64,000 nucleotides of DNA from Vibrio intestinalis. Its GTDB lineage: Bacteria > Pseudomonadota > Gammaproteobacteria > Enterobacterales > Vibrionaceae. Both the position numbers and the translations under genes were made by a program. Every line of letters starts with the position of its first letter. Position 1 is the first letter of the stretch. Location: contig NZ_JANAVY020000001.1 in assembly GCF_025195085.2 (NCBI RefSeq), positions 1 through 64,000 on the forward strand, written 5' to 3'. This document shows positions 38,549 to 49,273 of the stretch, in pieces. The notes under the pieces were generated by a model. The model was given only the letters and a program-made list of their open reading frames with translations, did not search any database and had not been told where the DNA came from.

Positions 38549-39532
38549 TTAGTTAACAAAGAACCATTTGTTTAAATAATCGTTGAGCGGCGTAAAAGCA
38601 GGGTTTGCCCAGTTAAATGGGTAATCGGCAGACGCCTGCTCACCACTTGCTAAGTTGCCTGTGCCCGTAAACTTAGGGTTTGGGTCTCTAAGTTCGCCCG
38701 GAAATTTACCTGATGCAGGGTTGGCTTTATATTCATACATCGCACCTAGCAAAGCACCCGGGTTGAGGTTTTTGCTCACAGTGTGGATAGGATCTTCTTT
38801 ACCATTAACTTGAGCACCGCCGTCGTCTTTACAAGCGGCCAAGTTAGTGCCATCGATAACATCACCGCTGACCAATTGGCCATTACCATAGTTACACTCA
38901 TCGTACTTAAGGTAGCCAAGCGCGAGTGATCCGGTGCCCAGTTTGTTGTTGATTAAGTGTTTAAATCCAGAATAAGCGAGGGTAAGTTCAGCGCCAACTT
39001 GCGTATTGCTATCTCCATCAACGTAGTAATCGAACAGCTGCATCATTTTCTGTTGTGCAGTGGTGGTGAGGGTTTCATCGGTTCCGCCAATATTGGTGTA
39101 AACCAGCTCAATACCATTGAGTACAGGTGAACTGGTGTAGATGTTCTGAGCCAGTTTCAAAATGAGCTTTTCGTGTTGTGCGCCATTGGTTGGTTCATCG
39201 GCAATGACACCAATTACAATCGACTTTTGATTGAACTGTTTGCGAACATCCGCATGAGCGCGGGTAAGAAATTGCTCTACTTGCGATTTCACTCGATCGA
39301 GCTGGGCTTGGCTTACGTTGGGGCCAAATTGTAAAACATAAACCCCTTTATCAAACTGACAGTTCGGTACGTCAGCTTCCGTGGTGCAGTTAGCGATGGA
39401 AGTGTAGATTTGAGTGCTAACTGTATTATTTGTGCTTGGGGGAGTGGAATTATTGCTCTCTTCAGAGCCACAACCAACTAATGTGGCCAATAGGGTAAGA
39501 GCAGAGATTTTAATGGTTTTACTAAATGACAT
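38549..39532 (-). CDS. Lipoprotein of unknown function
   Basis: 327 residues. The lipoprotein signal MSFSKTIKISALTLLATLVGC has lipobox LVGC, and the next residue is Gly, so outer-membrane sorting is likely. A Ser/Asn/Thr linker is followed by a compact domain with four further cysteines (in NCTTEADVPNC, DECNYGNG and AACKDDGG) that could form two disulfides in the periplasm. I do not recognise the fold. It is a single gene downstream of the hut operon on the same strand, but separated by the hut terminator. Confidence 0.7.
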   Translation of the reverse strand: MSFSKTIKISALTLLATLVGCGSEESNNSTPPSTNNTVSTQIYTSIANCTTEADVPNCQFDKGVYVLQFGPNVSQAQLDRVKSQVEQFLTRAHADVRKQFNQKSIVIGVIADEPTNGAQHEKLILKLAQNIYTSSPVLNGIELVYTNIGGTDETLTTTAQQKMMQLFDYYVDGDSNTQVGAELTLAYSGFKHLINNKLGTGSLALGYLKYDECNYGNGQLVSGDVIDGTNLAACKDDGGAQVNGKEDPIHTVSKNLNPGALLGAMYEYKANPASGKFPGELRDPNPKFTGTGNLASGEQASADYPFNWANPAFTPLNDYLNKWFFVN

Positions 39533-39729
39533 AGTGACATCGCTAGGTAATTGACTATCAGGTGCGGCGATAATAATTTCCTTTCTGATGCTGTCTAGCC
39601 TCGAATAATTCCGCGGACGGAATTGTAATGATACGTAAGTATCTAGTTCCTTTTGCTATGGGGTGTTTGAAACGAAAAAAGCGCTAGAGGGCAAGAAATG
39701 AGGTTTTGTAAGCTCATGTAAGGGTGGTT

Positions 39730-39759
39730 AAAAACTAATGGCCAGTCGAAACTGGCCAT
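39730..39759 (-). terminator. Terminator of the hut operon
   Basis: The stem ATGGCCAGT 39738-39746 with ACTGGCCAT 39751-39759 has a CGAA-type tetraloop and reads on the minus strand into TAGTTTTTA. Confidence 0.85.
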
Positions 39760-39787
39760 GGGTTAGGTTAGGTATTGCATCGGCCTG

Positions 39788-41323
39788 TTAATGGTGGCTT
39801 GGCAGTATGTGGTCAGGAATGAGTTCGTTGTGAACTGCCAGTTTTAATAACGCATTGGCCTTTTCGATGTCTGGAGCAAAATACCGATCTTTGTCATAGA
39901 AGGAGACACGCTCGCGCAGCATCTCTTTAGCTCGTTCAATACGAGGGGATGATGTGAGCGGGGCTCTAAAATCAATGCCTTGCGTGGCTGAAAGGTACTC
40001 CACTGCCAAGATACCTCGCGTGTTCTCGGCCATATCACGTAGCCTACGACCAGCAAAGGTGGCCATTGAAACATGGTCTTCTTGGTTTGCCGAGGTGGGT
40101 AAGCTATCGACAGATGCTGGGTGCGCAAGGGTTTTGTTCTCACTTGCTAATGCGGCAGATGTGACTTGTGCGATCATAAACCCGCTATTTACTCCGCCAT
40201 TGTCGACTAAAAATGGCGGCAGTTTACTTAACGCACTATCGATCAGTAGCGCCATACGACGCTCCGATAAACTGCCAATTTCAGCAATGGCGAGCGCAAG
40301 GTTATCCGCAGCCATCGCAACCGGCTCTGCGTGGAAGTTACCTCCTGAGATAATGTCACCATCTTCAAAGAAAACCAGTGGATTATCGGATACCGAGTTT
40401 GCTTCAATTTGCAAAATGTCTGCGGCATTGCGAATTTGCTGCAAACATGCCCCCATCACCTGTGGCTGACAGCGAAGCGAGTAGGGGTCTTGTACTTTTT
40501 CACAGCAAGTGTGGGACTCTCCAATCTCACTGCTGTTTTCGAGCAAGTGTCGATAGGCCTCAGCGGCATCCATTTGAGCGCGATGGCCACGCACTCGATG
40601 AATACGAGGATCAAACGGGCGTCGACTGCCTAATGCCGCTTCAACTGACATCGCACCGCACACCGTGGCAGACGCGTATAAATCCTCTGCTGCGAACAGT
40701 CCTTCAAGAGCAAATGCTGTCGAGGCTTGTGTACCGTTAAGAAGCGCTAAGCCTTCTTTTGGCGCAAGGGTTATCGGTTGTATACCTGCAATGGTGAGTG
40801 CTTCAAGCCCTGATATGATCTTACCATTGTGGCGTGCTTGGCCTTCGCCTAATAAAATAGTGCTCATGTGAGCCAATGGTGCTAAGTCACCAGAAGCACC
40901 AACAGAGCCTTTTTGCGGTACGCATGGGTAAACCTGAGCGTTAACTAGCTCGATCAGTGCTTCAATCACTGATAATCGAATCCCAGAGTAGCCTTTGGCT
41001 AGACTATTAATCTTCAGTACCATCATCAAACGGACGGTTTCGTCAGACATAAACTCGCCAATACCCGCCGCATGAGATAACACAATACTCTTCTGTAGCA
41101 CTTCTAGATCTTGTGGAGCGATGCGCGTGTTCGCTAATAGGCCAAAACCGGTATTGATGCCGTAGACGGTACGATCTTCCGCAATCACTTGCTCTACTAC
41201 TTGGGCACTTTTTCCGATGGCATCATGAGCGCCCTGATCGAGAGTCAAGTTGATAGGAGAACGACTAATTTGTCGCAATTGTTTCAGTGTCAATTGACCT
41301 GGGTGTAGAACTAAATTCATCAT
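39788..41323 (-). CDS. hutH: Histidine ammonia-lyase
   Basis: 511 residues from ATG 41323, about 7 bases after AAGGGG; the longer frame adds 60 residues that overlap hutU and do not resemble HutH. The ASG triplet that forms the MIO prosthetic group lies in [15 protein letters not shown]. It converts histidine to urocanate and ammonia, the first step of histidine degradation. It is the last gene of the operon, 10 bases after hutU. Confidence 0.97.
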   Translation of the reverse strand: MMNLVLHPGQLTLKQLRQISRSPINLTLDQGAHDAIGKSAQVVEQVIAEDRTVYGINTGFGLLANTRIAPQDLEVLQKSIVLSHAAGIGEFMSDETVRLMMVLKINSLAKGYSGIRLSVIEALIELVNAQVYPCVPQKGSVGASGDLAPLAHMSTILLGEGQARHNGKIISGLEALTIAGIQPITLAPKEGLALLNGTQASTAFALEGLFAAEDLYASATVCGAMSVEAALGSRRPFDPRIHRVRGHRAQMDAAEAYRHLLENSSEIGESHTCCEKVQDPYSLRCQPQVMGACLQQIRNAADILQIEANSVSDNPLVFFEDGDIISGGNFHAEPVAMAADNLALAIAEIGSLSERRMALLIDSALSKLPPFLVDNGGVNSGFMIAQVTSAALASENKTLAHPASVDSLPTSANQEDHVSMATFAGRRLRDMAENTRGILAVEYLSATQGIDFRAPLTSSPRIERAKEMLRERVSFYDKDRYFAPDIEKANALLKLAVHNELIPDHILPSHH

Positions 41324-41333
41324 ATCCATCCCC

Positions 41334-43031
41334 TTAACGCAGTTTAGCCAGTTCTTGATTGAGCATCGGCAGATCAAGCTTTTGCTCCGCTGCGCATTGC
41401 TTAGCGATGTCATAACCTGCATCAGCGTGGCGCATGACGCCAGTTGCAGGGTCATTGTGAAGCACGCGGGCGATACGCTGTGAAGCGTCATCACTGCCGT
41501 CACAGCAAATTACCATGCCAGAGTGTTGCGAGAATCCCATACCGACGCCGCCACCATGATGAAGTGAAACCCATGTCGCGCCCCCAGCGGTATTCAACAT
41601 CGCATTGAGCAATGGCCAATCGGATACAGCATCAGAGCCGTCGAGCATGCCTTCGGTTTCGCGGTTTGGGCTGGCGACAGAGCCTGAATCAAGGTGGTCT
41701 CGGCCAATCACAACCGGTGCTGACAGCTCACCGCTACGCACCATTTCATTAAATGCTTGACCTAAACGTTCACGATCTTTTAGCCCCACCCAGCAGATTC
41801 GTGATGGCAAACCTTGGAATTGAATACGTTCACGAGCCATATCTAGCCAGTTATGGAGATGCGGATTATCAGGGATCAATTGTTTGACTTTTTGGTCTGT
41901 TTTATAGATGTCTTCTGGATCGCCTGACAACGCTGCCCAACGGAATGGGCCAATGCCTTCACAGAAGAGTGGACGAATGTATTGTGGTACAAACCCCGGG
42001 AAATCAAACGCGTTCGAAACGCCTTCTTCCAACGCCATTTGACGAATATTGTTGCCGTAGTCAAGGGTAGCAGCACCACGTTGTTGCAGCTCTAACATTG
42101 CTTGCACTTGAAGTGCCATCGATTGTTTTGCGGCTTTGACTACTTTCGCTTCGTCAGTGGTGCGCATAGCTTGAGCGTCATCCATACTCCAGCCAAGGGG
42201 TAAGTAGCCATTAAGCGGATCGTGCGCCGAGGTTTGGTCGGTGACTACATCAGGCGTGATGCCGAGCTCTACAAGCTTAGGGAAGATATCGGCTGCATTG
42301 CCTAGTAAGCCAACCGAGATAGGTGTTTGCGCGTTGTTAATCAGCGCTAATGCTTCATCTAGGCTGGTGGCTTTTTTGTCTACATAGCCAGTGCGTAAGC
42401 GGTAATCAATTCGTGACTCGTCGCATTCAACGGCCAACATAGAAAAGCCTGCCATGGTCGCGGCAAGTGGTTGTGCGCCACCCATACCACCGAGGCCGCC
42501 GGTAAGTATCCAACGGTTCTTGGCGTCGCCATTAAAATGCTGTTTAGCCACTGCGACGAAGGTTTCGTAAGTGCCTTGTACTATCCCTTGTGAGCCGATG
42601 TAAATCCAGCTGCCCGCTGTCATTTGGCCGTACATCATTAAGCCTTGCTTATCGAGCTCGTTAAAGTGCTCCCAGTTGGCCCAATGAGGTACAAGGTTGG
42701 AGTTGGCGATTAATACACGAGGGGCATTTTTGTGAGTCGGGTAAACGCCGACAGGTTTGCCTGATTGTACCAATAAGGTCTGGTCTTCTTCTAAACGTTC
42801 TAGCACCTCAACAATCTTATCGAAACACTCCCAGTTTCGAGCTGCTCGGCCAATGCCGCCATAAACAACTAATGCGTGAGGATGCTCAGCGACATCTGGG
42901 TCTAAGTTGTTCATTAGCATACGTAGCGGTGCTTCAGTGAGCCATGATTTTGTATTGAGCTTTGTGCCACGGGGCGCGCGAATGGTGCGCGAGTTATCGA
43001 GACGCTTTAGATCAATTTGGCGTTCCGTCAT
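41334..43031 (-). CDS. hutU: Urocanate hydratase
   Basis: 565 residues, full length. It has the NAD+-binding [13 protein letters not shown] motif (about 177-190) and the conserved [11 protein letters not shown] and [15 protein letters not shown] segments. It adds water to urocanate using NAD+ as an electrophile, giving imidazolonepropionate. It lies 21 bases after hutG in the same operon. Confidence 0.97.
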   Translation of the reverse strand: MTERQIDLKRLDNSRTIRAPRGTKLNTKSWLTEAPLRMLMNNLDPDVAEHPHALVVYGGIGRAARNWECFDKIVEVLERLEEDQTLLVQSGKPVGVYPTHKNAPRVLIANSNLVPHWANWEHFNELDKQGLMMYGQMTAGSWIYIGSQGIVQGTYETFVAVAKQHFNGDAKNRWILTGGLGGMGGAQPLAATMAGFSMLAVECDESRIDYRLRTGYVDKKATSLDEALALINNAQTPISVGLLGNAADIFPKLVELGITPDVVTDQTSAHDPLNGYLPLGWSMDDAQAMRTTDEAKVVKAAKQSMALQVQAMLELQQRGAATLDYGNNIRQMALEEGVSNAFDFPGFVPQYIRPLFCEGIGPFRWAALSGDPEDIYKTDQKVKQLIPDNPHLHNWLDMARERIQFQGLPSRICWVGLKDRERLGQAFNEMVRSGELSAPVVIGRDHLDSGSVASPNRETEGMLDGSDAVSDWPLLNAMLNTAGGATWVSLHHGGGVGMGFSQHSGMVICCDGSDDASQRIARVLHNDPATGVMRHADAGYDIAKQCAAEQKLDLPMLNQELAKLR

Positions 43032-43052
43032 GAGAAGACTCCTTGTTATTCT

Positions 43053-44048
43053 CTATTTTTCTGAGAAGGCATTGGCGATATCCCAACATAATCTCGCAGC
43101 CAAACGTGCAGTTTGGCTATCAACGTCATAGGTTGGGTTGTATTCGGCGATATCGGCAATGACCAACTTTTTCTTGTAATGTAGGATACGTTCTAGAAAT
43201 AGATTGATTGTATCGAGGCTGATGCCTCTTGCTGCTGGGGCGCTAACGCCCGGAGCAATCGCTGCTGGGAACACATCTAAATCAATCGTGAGGTAGATGT
43301 AATCACAGTTATCGATAAAGTGCTGTAGCTGGGTGAGGTGATAAACGTGGTTAAGATGAGAAAGGTCTTTGTCCTCTACATACCACACCCCAAGCTCGTC
43401 GGCTTTGTCAAACAGCGCTTTGGTATTACTGGCACGGCTGACACCTAAACAGGCATAGTGGAACGGCCACTGCTTTTGTTCGCAAAAGTGATTAATTTGA
43501 TTAAATGGCGTACCGGAGCTTGGTTTAATTTCAACGTGCGGATGCTCAAATGCACGCAAATCAAAATGCGCATCGAAGTTGATAATGCCGATGCGCGGTG
43601 CTTTGTTGGGATTCAAAAACTCGAAGTAACGAGCTAGGCCCAGAAATGAAGCCCATGCAACCTCATGACCGCCACCAAGCGTGATGACTGGCGTCGAGCG
43701 TAAGGCTGTGGAGATAACATCGGCACAGTGTGATTGCGCTTGTTCAAGTAAGTCGTCTTCACATACCACATTACCAAGATCGATGATGGCGCTCTCTTTG
43801 TGCCATGCCATATTGGCAAGGGCGCGACGAATCAGGTCTGGCGATTTACGCGCGCCAATTCGACCTTTATTTCTCGCTACCCCAGCATCACAAGCAAAGC
43901 CCAAAATACTAACGGCGTTATGATACGGCTGAAGTTGCTCGACCTGCATAGCTTTAATGATGCTGTGAATACGTGTACCTAGCGTGCCATCTTCTTCATC
44001 AACACGGCCTTGCCAGTGAAATTCTTGCTGCGTGGTTAGATTAGACAT
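43053..44048 (-). CDS. hutG: Formimidoylglutamase
   Basis: 331 residues of the arginase/agmatinase family. The binuclear manganese ligands lie in [17 protein letters not shown] and TIDLDVF. It hydrolyses N-formimidoyl-glutamate to glutamate and formamide, the final step of this one-carbon-sparing version of the pathway. Its start overlaps the hutI stop by 8 bases. Confidence 0.96.
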   Translation of the reverse strand: MSNLTTQQEFHWQGRVDEEDGTLGTRIHSIIKAMQVEQLQPYHNAVSILGFACDAGVARNKGRIGARKSPDLIRRALANMAWHKESAIIDLGNVVCEDDLLEQAQSHCADVISTALRSTPVITLGGGHEVAWASFLGLARYFEFLNPNKAPRIGIINFDAHFDLRAFEHPHVEIKPSSGTPFNQINHFCEQKQWPFHYACLGVSRASNTKALFDKADELGVWYVEDKDLSHLNHVYHLTQLQHFIDNCDYIYLTIDLDVFPAAIAPGVSAPAARGISLDTINLFLERILHYKKKLVIADIAEYNPTYDVDSQTARLAARLCWDIANAFSEK

Positions 44049-45270
44049 AATCCACTTGTCCCCCGACGAGGCGCGCGTGCAAACGCGTCACGCCTTGTAG
44101 ATAACTGAAGTCGGCAGGATGGTCGATATCCCAGATAGCGAGGTCTGCCTGATAGCCAACTTGTAACTGCCCAGTTTGGTCGGCTAAACCTAGAGCTCGC
44201 GCCGCATTAGATGTCACACCGCGTAATGCTTCTTCTGGTGTTAAACCAAATAGAGTGCAGCTCATATTCATCATCATAGTTAAATCTGCGAAGGGCGACG
44301 TACCCGGGTTGATATCGGTGGCGACAGCCATTGGCACTTGGTGTTTGCGCAGTAGAGCGATAGGCGGTTGTTGAGTTTCTTTTAGAAAGTAAAACGCGCC
44401 GGGAAGTAAGGTTGCGACTGTTCCGTTTTCGGCTAACGCTTTGACGCCTTGTTCATCAAGATACTCAATATGATCGACAGATAAGCCTTGGTATTTAGCT
44501 GTTAATGCTGAACCACCAAGATTTGATAGTTGTTCGGTATGGCCTTTAATTGCTAAACCATGTTGCTGAGCGGTAAGGAATACTTGTTCTGTCTGAGCGA
44601 GATCAAAGCCGATAGATTCGCAAAATACATCAACGCTACTGGCAAGGCTTTGTTCACTAACGGCTGGGATAATCTCATTACAGACATAATCGATATAGGC
44701 GCTTGGTCGGTTGGCGTATTCCGGTGGCGTAGCGTGGGCGGCAAGTAATGTTGTGCATACATTGACAGAGCGATGATCCTGTAGTGCTTTTGCTGCCCGT
44801 AGCATTTTCAGCTCATCTTTAAGTGTTAAGCCATAGCCGGATTTAACTTCTACTGTGGTAACACCGCAGCGCAATAAGCCATCTAAACGAGGTAAGGCTA
44901 ACTCGATCAACTGCTCTTCACTGGCAGTTCGGGTTGCCGATACTGTCGCGAGAATCCCGCCGCCATTGGCAGATATCTCCTGATAGCTTTTGCCGTTAAG
45001 GCGCATTTCAAACTCGTTGGCACGGTTTCCGGCGTAGATTAAATGGGTATGGCAATCGATGAACCCAGGCGTAACCAAGCGGTTAGCACAATCGATAGTT
45101 GGTATTGTATCGGTGCTTGGTAAAGGCAGGCCAATTGACGCGATTCGACCACCTTTGATATGCACAGTGGTTGGCGAAGAAACCTGATAACCTGCATCTC
45201 CCGCCATCATGGTAAGTAAACGGGCATTGGTGAGCCATACCTGAGAAGGGAATGTCGGTTGAGAAGTCAT
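44041..45270 (-). CDS. hutI: Imidazolonepropionase
   Basis: The start at 45270 gives 409 residues, 7 bases after AGGA; five extra residues precede it in the open frame. It is an amidohydrolase with the metal-binding HTH in [12 protein letters not shown] and later KGHTEQ and DINPGTSP motifs. It opens imidazolonepropionate to formimidoyl-glutamate. It is the first structural gene of hutIGUH, with a HutC-like operator 37 bases upstream. Confidence 0.96.
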   Translation of the reverse strand: MTSQPTFPSQVWLTNARLLTMMAGDAGYQVSSPTTVHIKGGRIASIGLPLPSTDTIPTIDCANRLVTPGFIDCHTHLIYAGNRANEFEMRLNGKSYQEISANGGGILATVSATRTASEEQLIELALPRLDGLLRCGVTTVEVKSGYGLTLKDELKMLRAAKALQDHRSVNVCTTLLAAHATPPEYANRPSAYIDYVCNEIIPAVSEQSLASSVDVFCESIGFDLAQTEQVFLTAQQHGLAIKGHTEQLSNLGGSALTAKYQGLSVDHIEYLDEQGVKALAENGTVATLLPGAFYFLKETQQPPIALLRKHQVPMAVATDINPGTSPFADLTMMMNMSCTLFGLTPEEALRGVTSNAARALGLADQTGQLQVGYQADLAIWDIDHPADFSYLQGVTRLHARLVGGQVDYV

Positions 45271-45306
45271 TTGAGCATCCTGCACAATATCGATCCAAAC
45301 ATTAAA

Positions 45307-45316
45307 TGTATATACA
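45307..45316. promoter_or_regulatory. HutC-like operator upstream of hutIGUH
   Basis: The perfect 10-bp palindrome TGTATATACA, extended by A/T on both sides, lies between hutC and hutI. It resembles HutC sites built on TGTATATACA-type cores. Confidence 0.7.
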
Positions 45317-45394
45317 AATTATTGAATCAGATACCGTGATTGATCAAGTTGGATGTGTCTAAATTGTGATCAATAAATAGGATGAAATGCTATA

Positions 45395-46102
45395 TCAAAA
45401 GGTAACTTTAGAACTTAATTTATAGCGAGAGCCGGGATGATAAAGCAATGCAAAGCTGACTAAATTGCGTTCGCTCCACGTCCTACGTTTGAGCTGTAAA
45501 CAGGCTTCGTTAGCATCCATTTGTAACGCTTTTTGAATCGACTTAGGCGCGATGATAGCTTCGACACTGTGCTCAATAGCACTCAGTGGGCAGTGTTCAA
45601 ACAAATATTGGGTTGGGGTGGTTTGGCTGAAATCTTGTTTGAGGTAATCCGGCGCAAACTCAATATTCACCCAGCGGCACTCCAATTGAATCGCGGACTC
45701 ATTTTCAAAGTGTATGATTTCAGAATAAAAAACAGGGCTTCCTAGCATCACGCCTAATCGAGTCGCGATGTTTTCATCGGCGATCACTTGGCGCTGAACT
45801 TCAATGGAGTTGTGATAACGATGGCCGCGAGCGCGTACTTCTTCGGCGATATTGCGAATATCAACCAAAGGTGACTCAGCCTTGTTGCGTGGGGTACAGA
45901 CAAATGTACCGAGCCTTGGTTTACGTTGCAGGCGCTGCTCACTCACTAGATCTCGTATCGCTTTGTTGACCGTCATTCGGCTCACTGAAAACTGCTCGGT
46001 GAGTTCGAACTCAGTCGGTATTCGATGACCAATTGGCCACGCGCCCGACTCAATGTTATCGACAATATAGCGCTTAATCTGCTGATAGATAGGAGTTGCC
46101 AT
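45395..46102 (-). CDS. hutC: Histidine utilisation repressor HutC
   Basis: 235 residues, GntR family. The N-terminal winged helix (about 5-70) contains IPTEFELTEQFSVSRMTVNKA, and the rest is a UTRA effector domain that senses urocanate in this subfamily. It precedes hutI by 124 bases in the same direction. Two operator-like sequences near its own start suggest autoregulation. Confidence 0.95.
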   Translation of the reverse strand: MATPIYQQIKRYIVDNIESGAWPIGHRIPTEFELTEQFSVSRMTVNKAIRDLVSEQRLQRKPRLGTFVCTPRNKAESPLVDIRNIAEEVRARGHRYHNSIEVQRQVIADENIATRLGVMLGSPVFYSEIIHFENESAIQLECRWVNIEFAPDYLKQDFSQTTPTQYLFEHCPLSAIEHSVEAIIAPKSIQKALQMDANEACLQLKRRTWSERNLVSFALLYHPGSRYKLSSKVTF

Positions 46103-46134
46103 AACTTATACAAAACCACTTAATTGAATATACA
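46101..46134. promoter_or_regulatory. HutC-like operators at the hutC promoter
   Basis: Two related sequences occur just upstream of hutC: TTGAATATACAA at 46123-46134 (11 of 12 palindromic) and TAACTTATACAA at 46101-46112, which overlaps the start codon. Their TATACAA halves match the palindrome at 45307-45316. Confidence 0.55.
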
Positions 46135-46294
46135 AATGGTTACTCAAATATAGAACAAATGCAAGAACTGGTGAAGAGCTGAGCACTTGGATGTGGAATC
46201 ACTCACTATCTGTGCTTATGGCTTGCACTTAACGGCGTGCTAGGCAACTATCGAGCAAAGATAATGATAAACATAATGAACAAAGGAAGAGCTC

Positions 46295-47038
46295 ATGCTT
46301 GGGAAACTAAAAGCCTCATTGGGTATTGGCGCAGCTAAAGTTGATACAGTATTAGAAAGTATGTCTGTGACACAGGGTGATTTGCTTAAGGGCGTCGTTC
46401 ACATTAAAGGTGGTGATGTCGAGCAGACGATTGACGCGATTCAACTTAAGCTATGCACGGAAGTGAAAGTCGAGAGTGATAACGGCGTTAGCTACCAAGA
46501 TTTTTCATTAGGTGCACTACAAGTAGTCACGCCATTCGTAATACAAGCAAATGAGCACAAGCAGATCCCATTTGAGCTTAGATTGCACGACGAAACACCT
46601 GTCACCGCGCTAAATGCAACTAAAAACCAGTGTCACGTTTGGGTGGAAACGACCTTAGATATCGATTTTGCTATAGATCCTAAAGATAGAGATTACCTTG
46701 AAGTTTTGCCTCTACCGGCGGTTGCTAAAGTGATCAATGCTGTGCAAAGTGTAGGCTTTAGCATGGTTAAAGCGGATGTCGAGAAAGGCTATTTAAATGG
46801 TGGTCACTTTAAGTCGCAATCAGGCTGCTACCAAGAGATAGAGTTCCGCGGTGGCGGCTTTTTGAATAAGAAAGAGATTGAACTGTCGTTTATCGTTGCG
46901 GGCAATCAGATTCACTGCTTAGCTGAAGTAGACCGTTCGCATGGCCTACGTGACGACCAATATGTATCGTTTAGTTTGAGTCGAAACGCGAGCGACTCTG
47001 AAATCAGCGCTTCGGTGGCACGTATCGTCTCAATTTGA
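46295..47038 (+). CDS. Spo0M-family arrestin-like protein
   Basis: 247 residues. The sporulation-control protein Spo0M family is recognised by its N-terminal beta-sandwich with VLESMSVTQGDLLKGVVHIKGG and the LCTEVKVE strand. In Bacillus, Spo0M affects sporulation; in Gram-negative bacteria the role is unknown, and an arrestin-like scaffold is the common structural view. A good AGGAAGAG site precedes the ATG. It is a single gene with a bidirectional terminator. Confidence 0.85.
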   Translation: MLGKLKASLGIGAAKVDTVLESMSVTQGDLLKGVVHIKGGDVEQTIDAIQLKLCTEVKVESDNGVSYQDFSLGALQVVTPFVIQANEHKQIPFELRLHDETPVTALNATKNQCHVWVETTLDIDFAIDPKDRDYLEVLPLPAVAKVINAVQSVGFSMVKADVEKGYLNGGHFKSQSGCYQEIEFRGGGFLNKKEIELSFIVAGNQIHCLAEVDRSHGLRDDQYVSFSLSRNASDSEISASVARIVSI

Positions 47039-47056
47039 ACTGTGTAGTCATTAATG

Positions 47057-47092
47057 AAAAAGAGCTTAATCCTGCAAGGTTAAGCTCTTTTT
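47057..47092. terminator. Bidirectional terminator, Spo0M-like and DUF3187 genes
   Basis: A 13-bp stem, AAAAAGAGCTTAA 47057-47069 with TTAAGCTCTTTTT 47080-47092, lies between converging genes. Confidence 0.9.
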
Positions 47093-47098
47093 ACGTAT

Positions 47099-48076
47099 TT
47101 AACCGCTGAATCGATAACGCCATGATAGGGTAAATGCGATATCGGTACTGTTATCGTAATTGATGATATTTTCGTTCGCGGAAAACTCTATCGCGGAGTT
47201 TTCTAGTTGATATCGATAACCTAAGGTCACCTCATAGGCCATCTCACTAAACTGGTCATCACCTTCAGATACCCGTTGAAAGAACATCGCCTCGGCCACT
47301 AAGAAATGATTTTCAAACCATTCATAGCGGTAACTGGCTCCAAATGACCAGTTTTGATCGGTATAGGGTAGGAATTCGAAGTTGGTATCAGAGTCTCTGA
47401 AGGTGATGCTCATTAAGGCATCAAACCCATGTTTACCACGCATGTAGCCATAATTGATTTGAACGGCTTGTTCCCAATCGCTGCCATAAAAGATGCCGCT
47501 ACCAATTCCGCTATAGTGAAGGGTTGCACCGACAGAAATAGCGTGATGCTCTGTCTGGTACATTTGATACTGTAAGTAACTGTAGATGCCTTGGCTGAGC
47601 GTCGAGCCTTTGAAGTTCCTCTCTTCAATACCGTAGATCGGCATATCAATCACGAAGCGGTCTTTGTGCACTTCAGTACGACCATTTTGATCGATGTTAA
47701 ACCAGTCATGAAATGCGATAGTGAGGCCATCTAAGTAATTGTTGGCGGCAAAGTTCCAGCGATAGCCTATCTCCAACTGCCATGTGTCGGTGAACTGCCA
47801 TTTACCACCAATGGCAATTTGGTTTTGGTAATAATCTAGAGTGTAGTATTCGGTTCTCGCCCAAATGCTAGCAGCGGTTGCTGTGCCATATAGCTCGACA
47901 GTATCGAGCGGCATGGCAAATCCAGAACGTATTTGGGGTGCAAGCCCATTGGTGAGCAAAGGGGCTTGAGCATAGGTTTTTAGTGGTCCATAGTCGTTGA
48001 TGCTATCAGCGTAAACTTCAGATGAAAGCAGCAGCGAAAGGCACAAAGCGAATCGTACAGTCTTCATATACATCAA
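47099..48076 (-). CDS. DUF3187-like outer-membrane beta-barrel protein
   Basis: 325 residues. A signal peptide (about 1-23, ending VYA) precedes alternating hydrophobic/aromatic strands, such as WQLEIGYRWNFA, WSFGASYRYEWF and FTLSWRYRF. It ends RFSG rather than in the usual terminal Phe. The overall pattern fits a 10-14-strand barrel of the DUF3187 type. No transport function is known. It is a single gene. Confidence 0.72.
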   Translation of the reverse strand: MMYMKTVRFALCLSLLLSSEVYADSINDYGPLKTYAQAPLLTNGLAPQIRSGFAMPLDTVELYGTATAASIWARTEYYTLDYYQNQIAIGGKWQFTDTWQLEIGYRWNFAANNYLDGLTIAFHDWFNIDQNGRTEVHKDRFVIDMPIYGIEERNFKGSTLSQGIYSYLQYQMYQTEHHAISVGATLHYSGIGSGIFYGSDWEQAVQINYGYMRGKHGFDALMSITFRDSDTNFEFLPYTDQNWSFGASYRYEWFENHFLVAEAMFFQRVSEGDDQFSEMAYEVTLGYRYQLENSAIEFSANENIINYDNSTDIAFTLSWRYRFSG

Positions 48077-48155
48077 ATTTTATAGTTGTTTAGTTTAACT
48101 ATAGCTGATTGCAAAAAGATGGATTGATAAAATTGTTAGTTAAAATCAATCGATC

Positions 48156-48182
48156 AAAAAATGGGGCTCGATTGCCCCATTT
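48156..48182 (-). terminator. Terminator of relV
   Basis: The stem AAATGGGGC 48159-48167 with GCCCCATTT 48174-48182 is followed on the minus strand by T. Confidence 0.8.
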
Positions 48183-48206
48183 TAACTATTAGTTATCACT
48201 TAGTCG

Positions 48207-48983
48207 CTATGCTGCCGACAGGTGAGTGGTGATGTAGGGCTGCCAAGCATCTTGGTAAAGTTGGCGAGATTGGCGGCGCATGTTGTTAATTTGCGCAACT
48301 TCGAACTCGTTAATTGCGCGTTGTTCAGTGTCGGCGCGACGTTCGATGTGTTGAATCTGTTCATACAGATCATGTTCTGGGCCTGATTTAACATCTGCAA
48401 TGGCTTTCAAATGCAGCTGTACTTCCGCAACAAGGTTGGTTTTTGGCAGTTGAACCAGCAAGTTTAAATCACGGTAACCTGATGGCGCAGGTTTCTTAAA
48501 GCGGTTTTTAACCTTAACTACGGTTGTTTCTCGCTCGAGAACTTCGTAAACCTCCATCAAGCTTGCGACATCATCGGCGACGATGGTTGCACGCGCTAGG
48601 TCAGTAATGCGCTCGACATTGCCATCTAACTCAAGAGCGATTTTTTGTTGAGCTCGCTCGGATGATTTCACACCTGCGAAATAAGCATCAGTGCCAGTCA
48701 GTAGGGCGGTACTTTTACAGATGGTTTCTAGTTCGAACTGTGCTTGGTGCGCTTTACTATAAAGCACGTCAAAGTCCGTATAGGGTTGGATAGGGGTTGT
48801 AGTGGTTGTAGGGATGGAATACAGACCGCTCAAATTGTGTTTGAATGCCTTTGAGCAGACTTGGTCTTGATTGGTTGAACGACCGCTATCATTGTTTGGA
48901 GCGGCCAAAGGTACAGCGGCAAAGGCTGGAGCACGGCTAAGCATCAATAGCATTAGGGCCGTTGTACGTAGGAATAAGCTCAT
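48207..48983 (-). CDS. relV: Small alarmone synthetase RelV
   Basis: 258 residues. The RelA/SpoT-type synthetase domain spans about 95-200, with K106, D128 and R131 (ITDLAR) and E187 (VAEVQLH) at the positions expected for the nucleotide- and metal-binding residues of Vibrio RelV, plus GYRDLNLLV. It transfers pyrophosphate from ATP to GTP or GDP to give (p)ppGpp. The adjacent order relV-tpm-purT is the same as in V. cholerae. The N-terminus (1-22) looks like a cleavable signal peptide ending APAFA, an odd feature for a cytosolic enzyme. Confidence 0.93.
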   Translation of the reverse strand: MSLFLRTTALMLLMLSRAPAFAAVPLAAPNNDSGRSTNQDQVCSKAFKHNLSGLYSIPTTTTTPIQPYTDFDVLYSKAHQAQFELETICKSTALLTGTDAYFAGVKSSERAQQKIALELDGNVERITDLARATIVADDVASLMEVYEVLERETTVVKVKNRFKKPAPSGYRDLNLLVQLPKTNLVAEVQLHLKAIADVKSGPEHDLYEQIQHIERRADTEQRAINEFEVAQINNMRRQSRQLYQDAWQPYITTHLSAA

Positions 48984-49273
48984 TCACTCTCCTCGGATTT
49001 GTCGTTGCTTACTAAAAAGGTGAATCTAAAAGATTAAATTTCAGCTCAACAAGTCGTACATATTATGTATTGGGGCTAATCGTTTAATTTCAAGTCTTTG
49101 TCAAAATAAAACGCAAAATTCAGGTTTGTGTAAGTTCAATGTCATTGCTTCATCACACCCGAACCAATGATGATTAGTATATCGATCGTTTCTGAACCTA
49201 ATCTGAATGATGTGTTTATCTCTGATTCGCTTTTCGATAGGCTTACGTTTCAAAAAGTCAGCCGAGAATAACA

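Noticed and set aside
39954..40469. A 171-codon open frame on the plus strand opposite hutH
   Set aside because: It lies entirely antisense to a well-conserved hutH segment, has no ribosome binding site, and its composition mirrors hutH codon use.
41324..41503. 60-residue N-terminal extension of HutH
   Set aside because: It overlaps the end of hutU in another frame; the ATG at 41323 gives the normal 511 residues.
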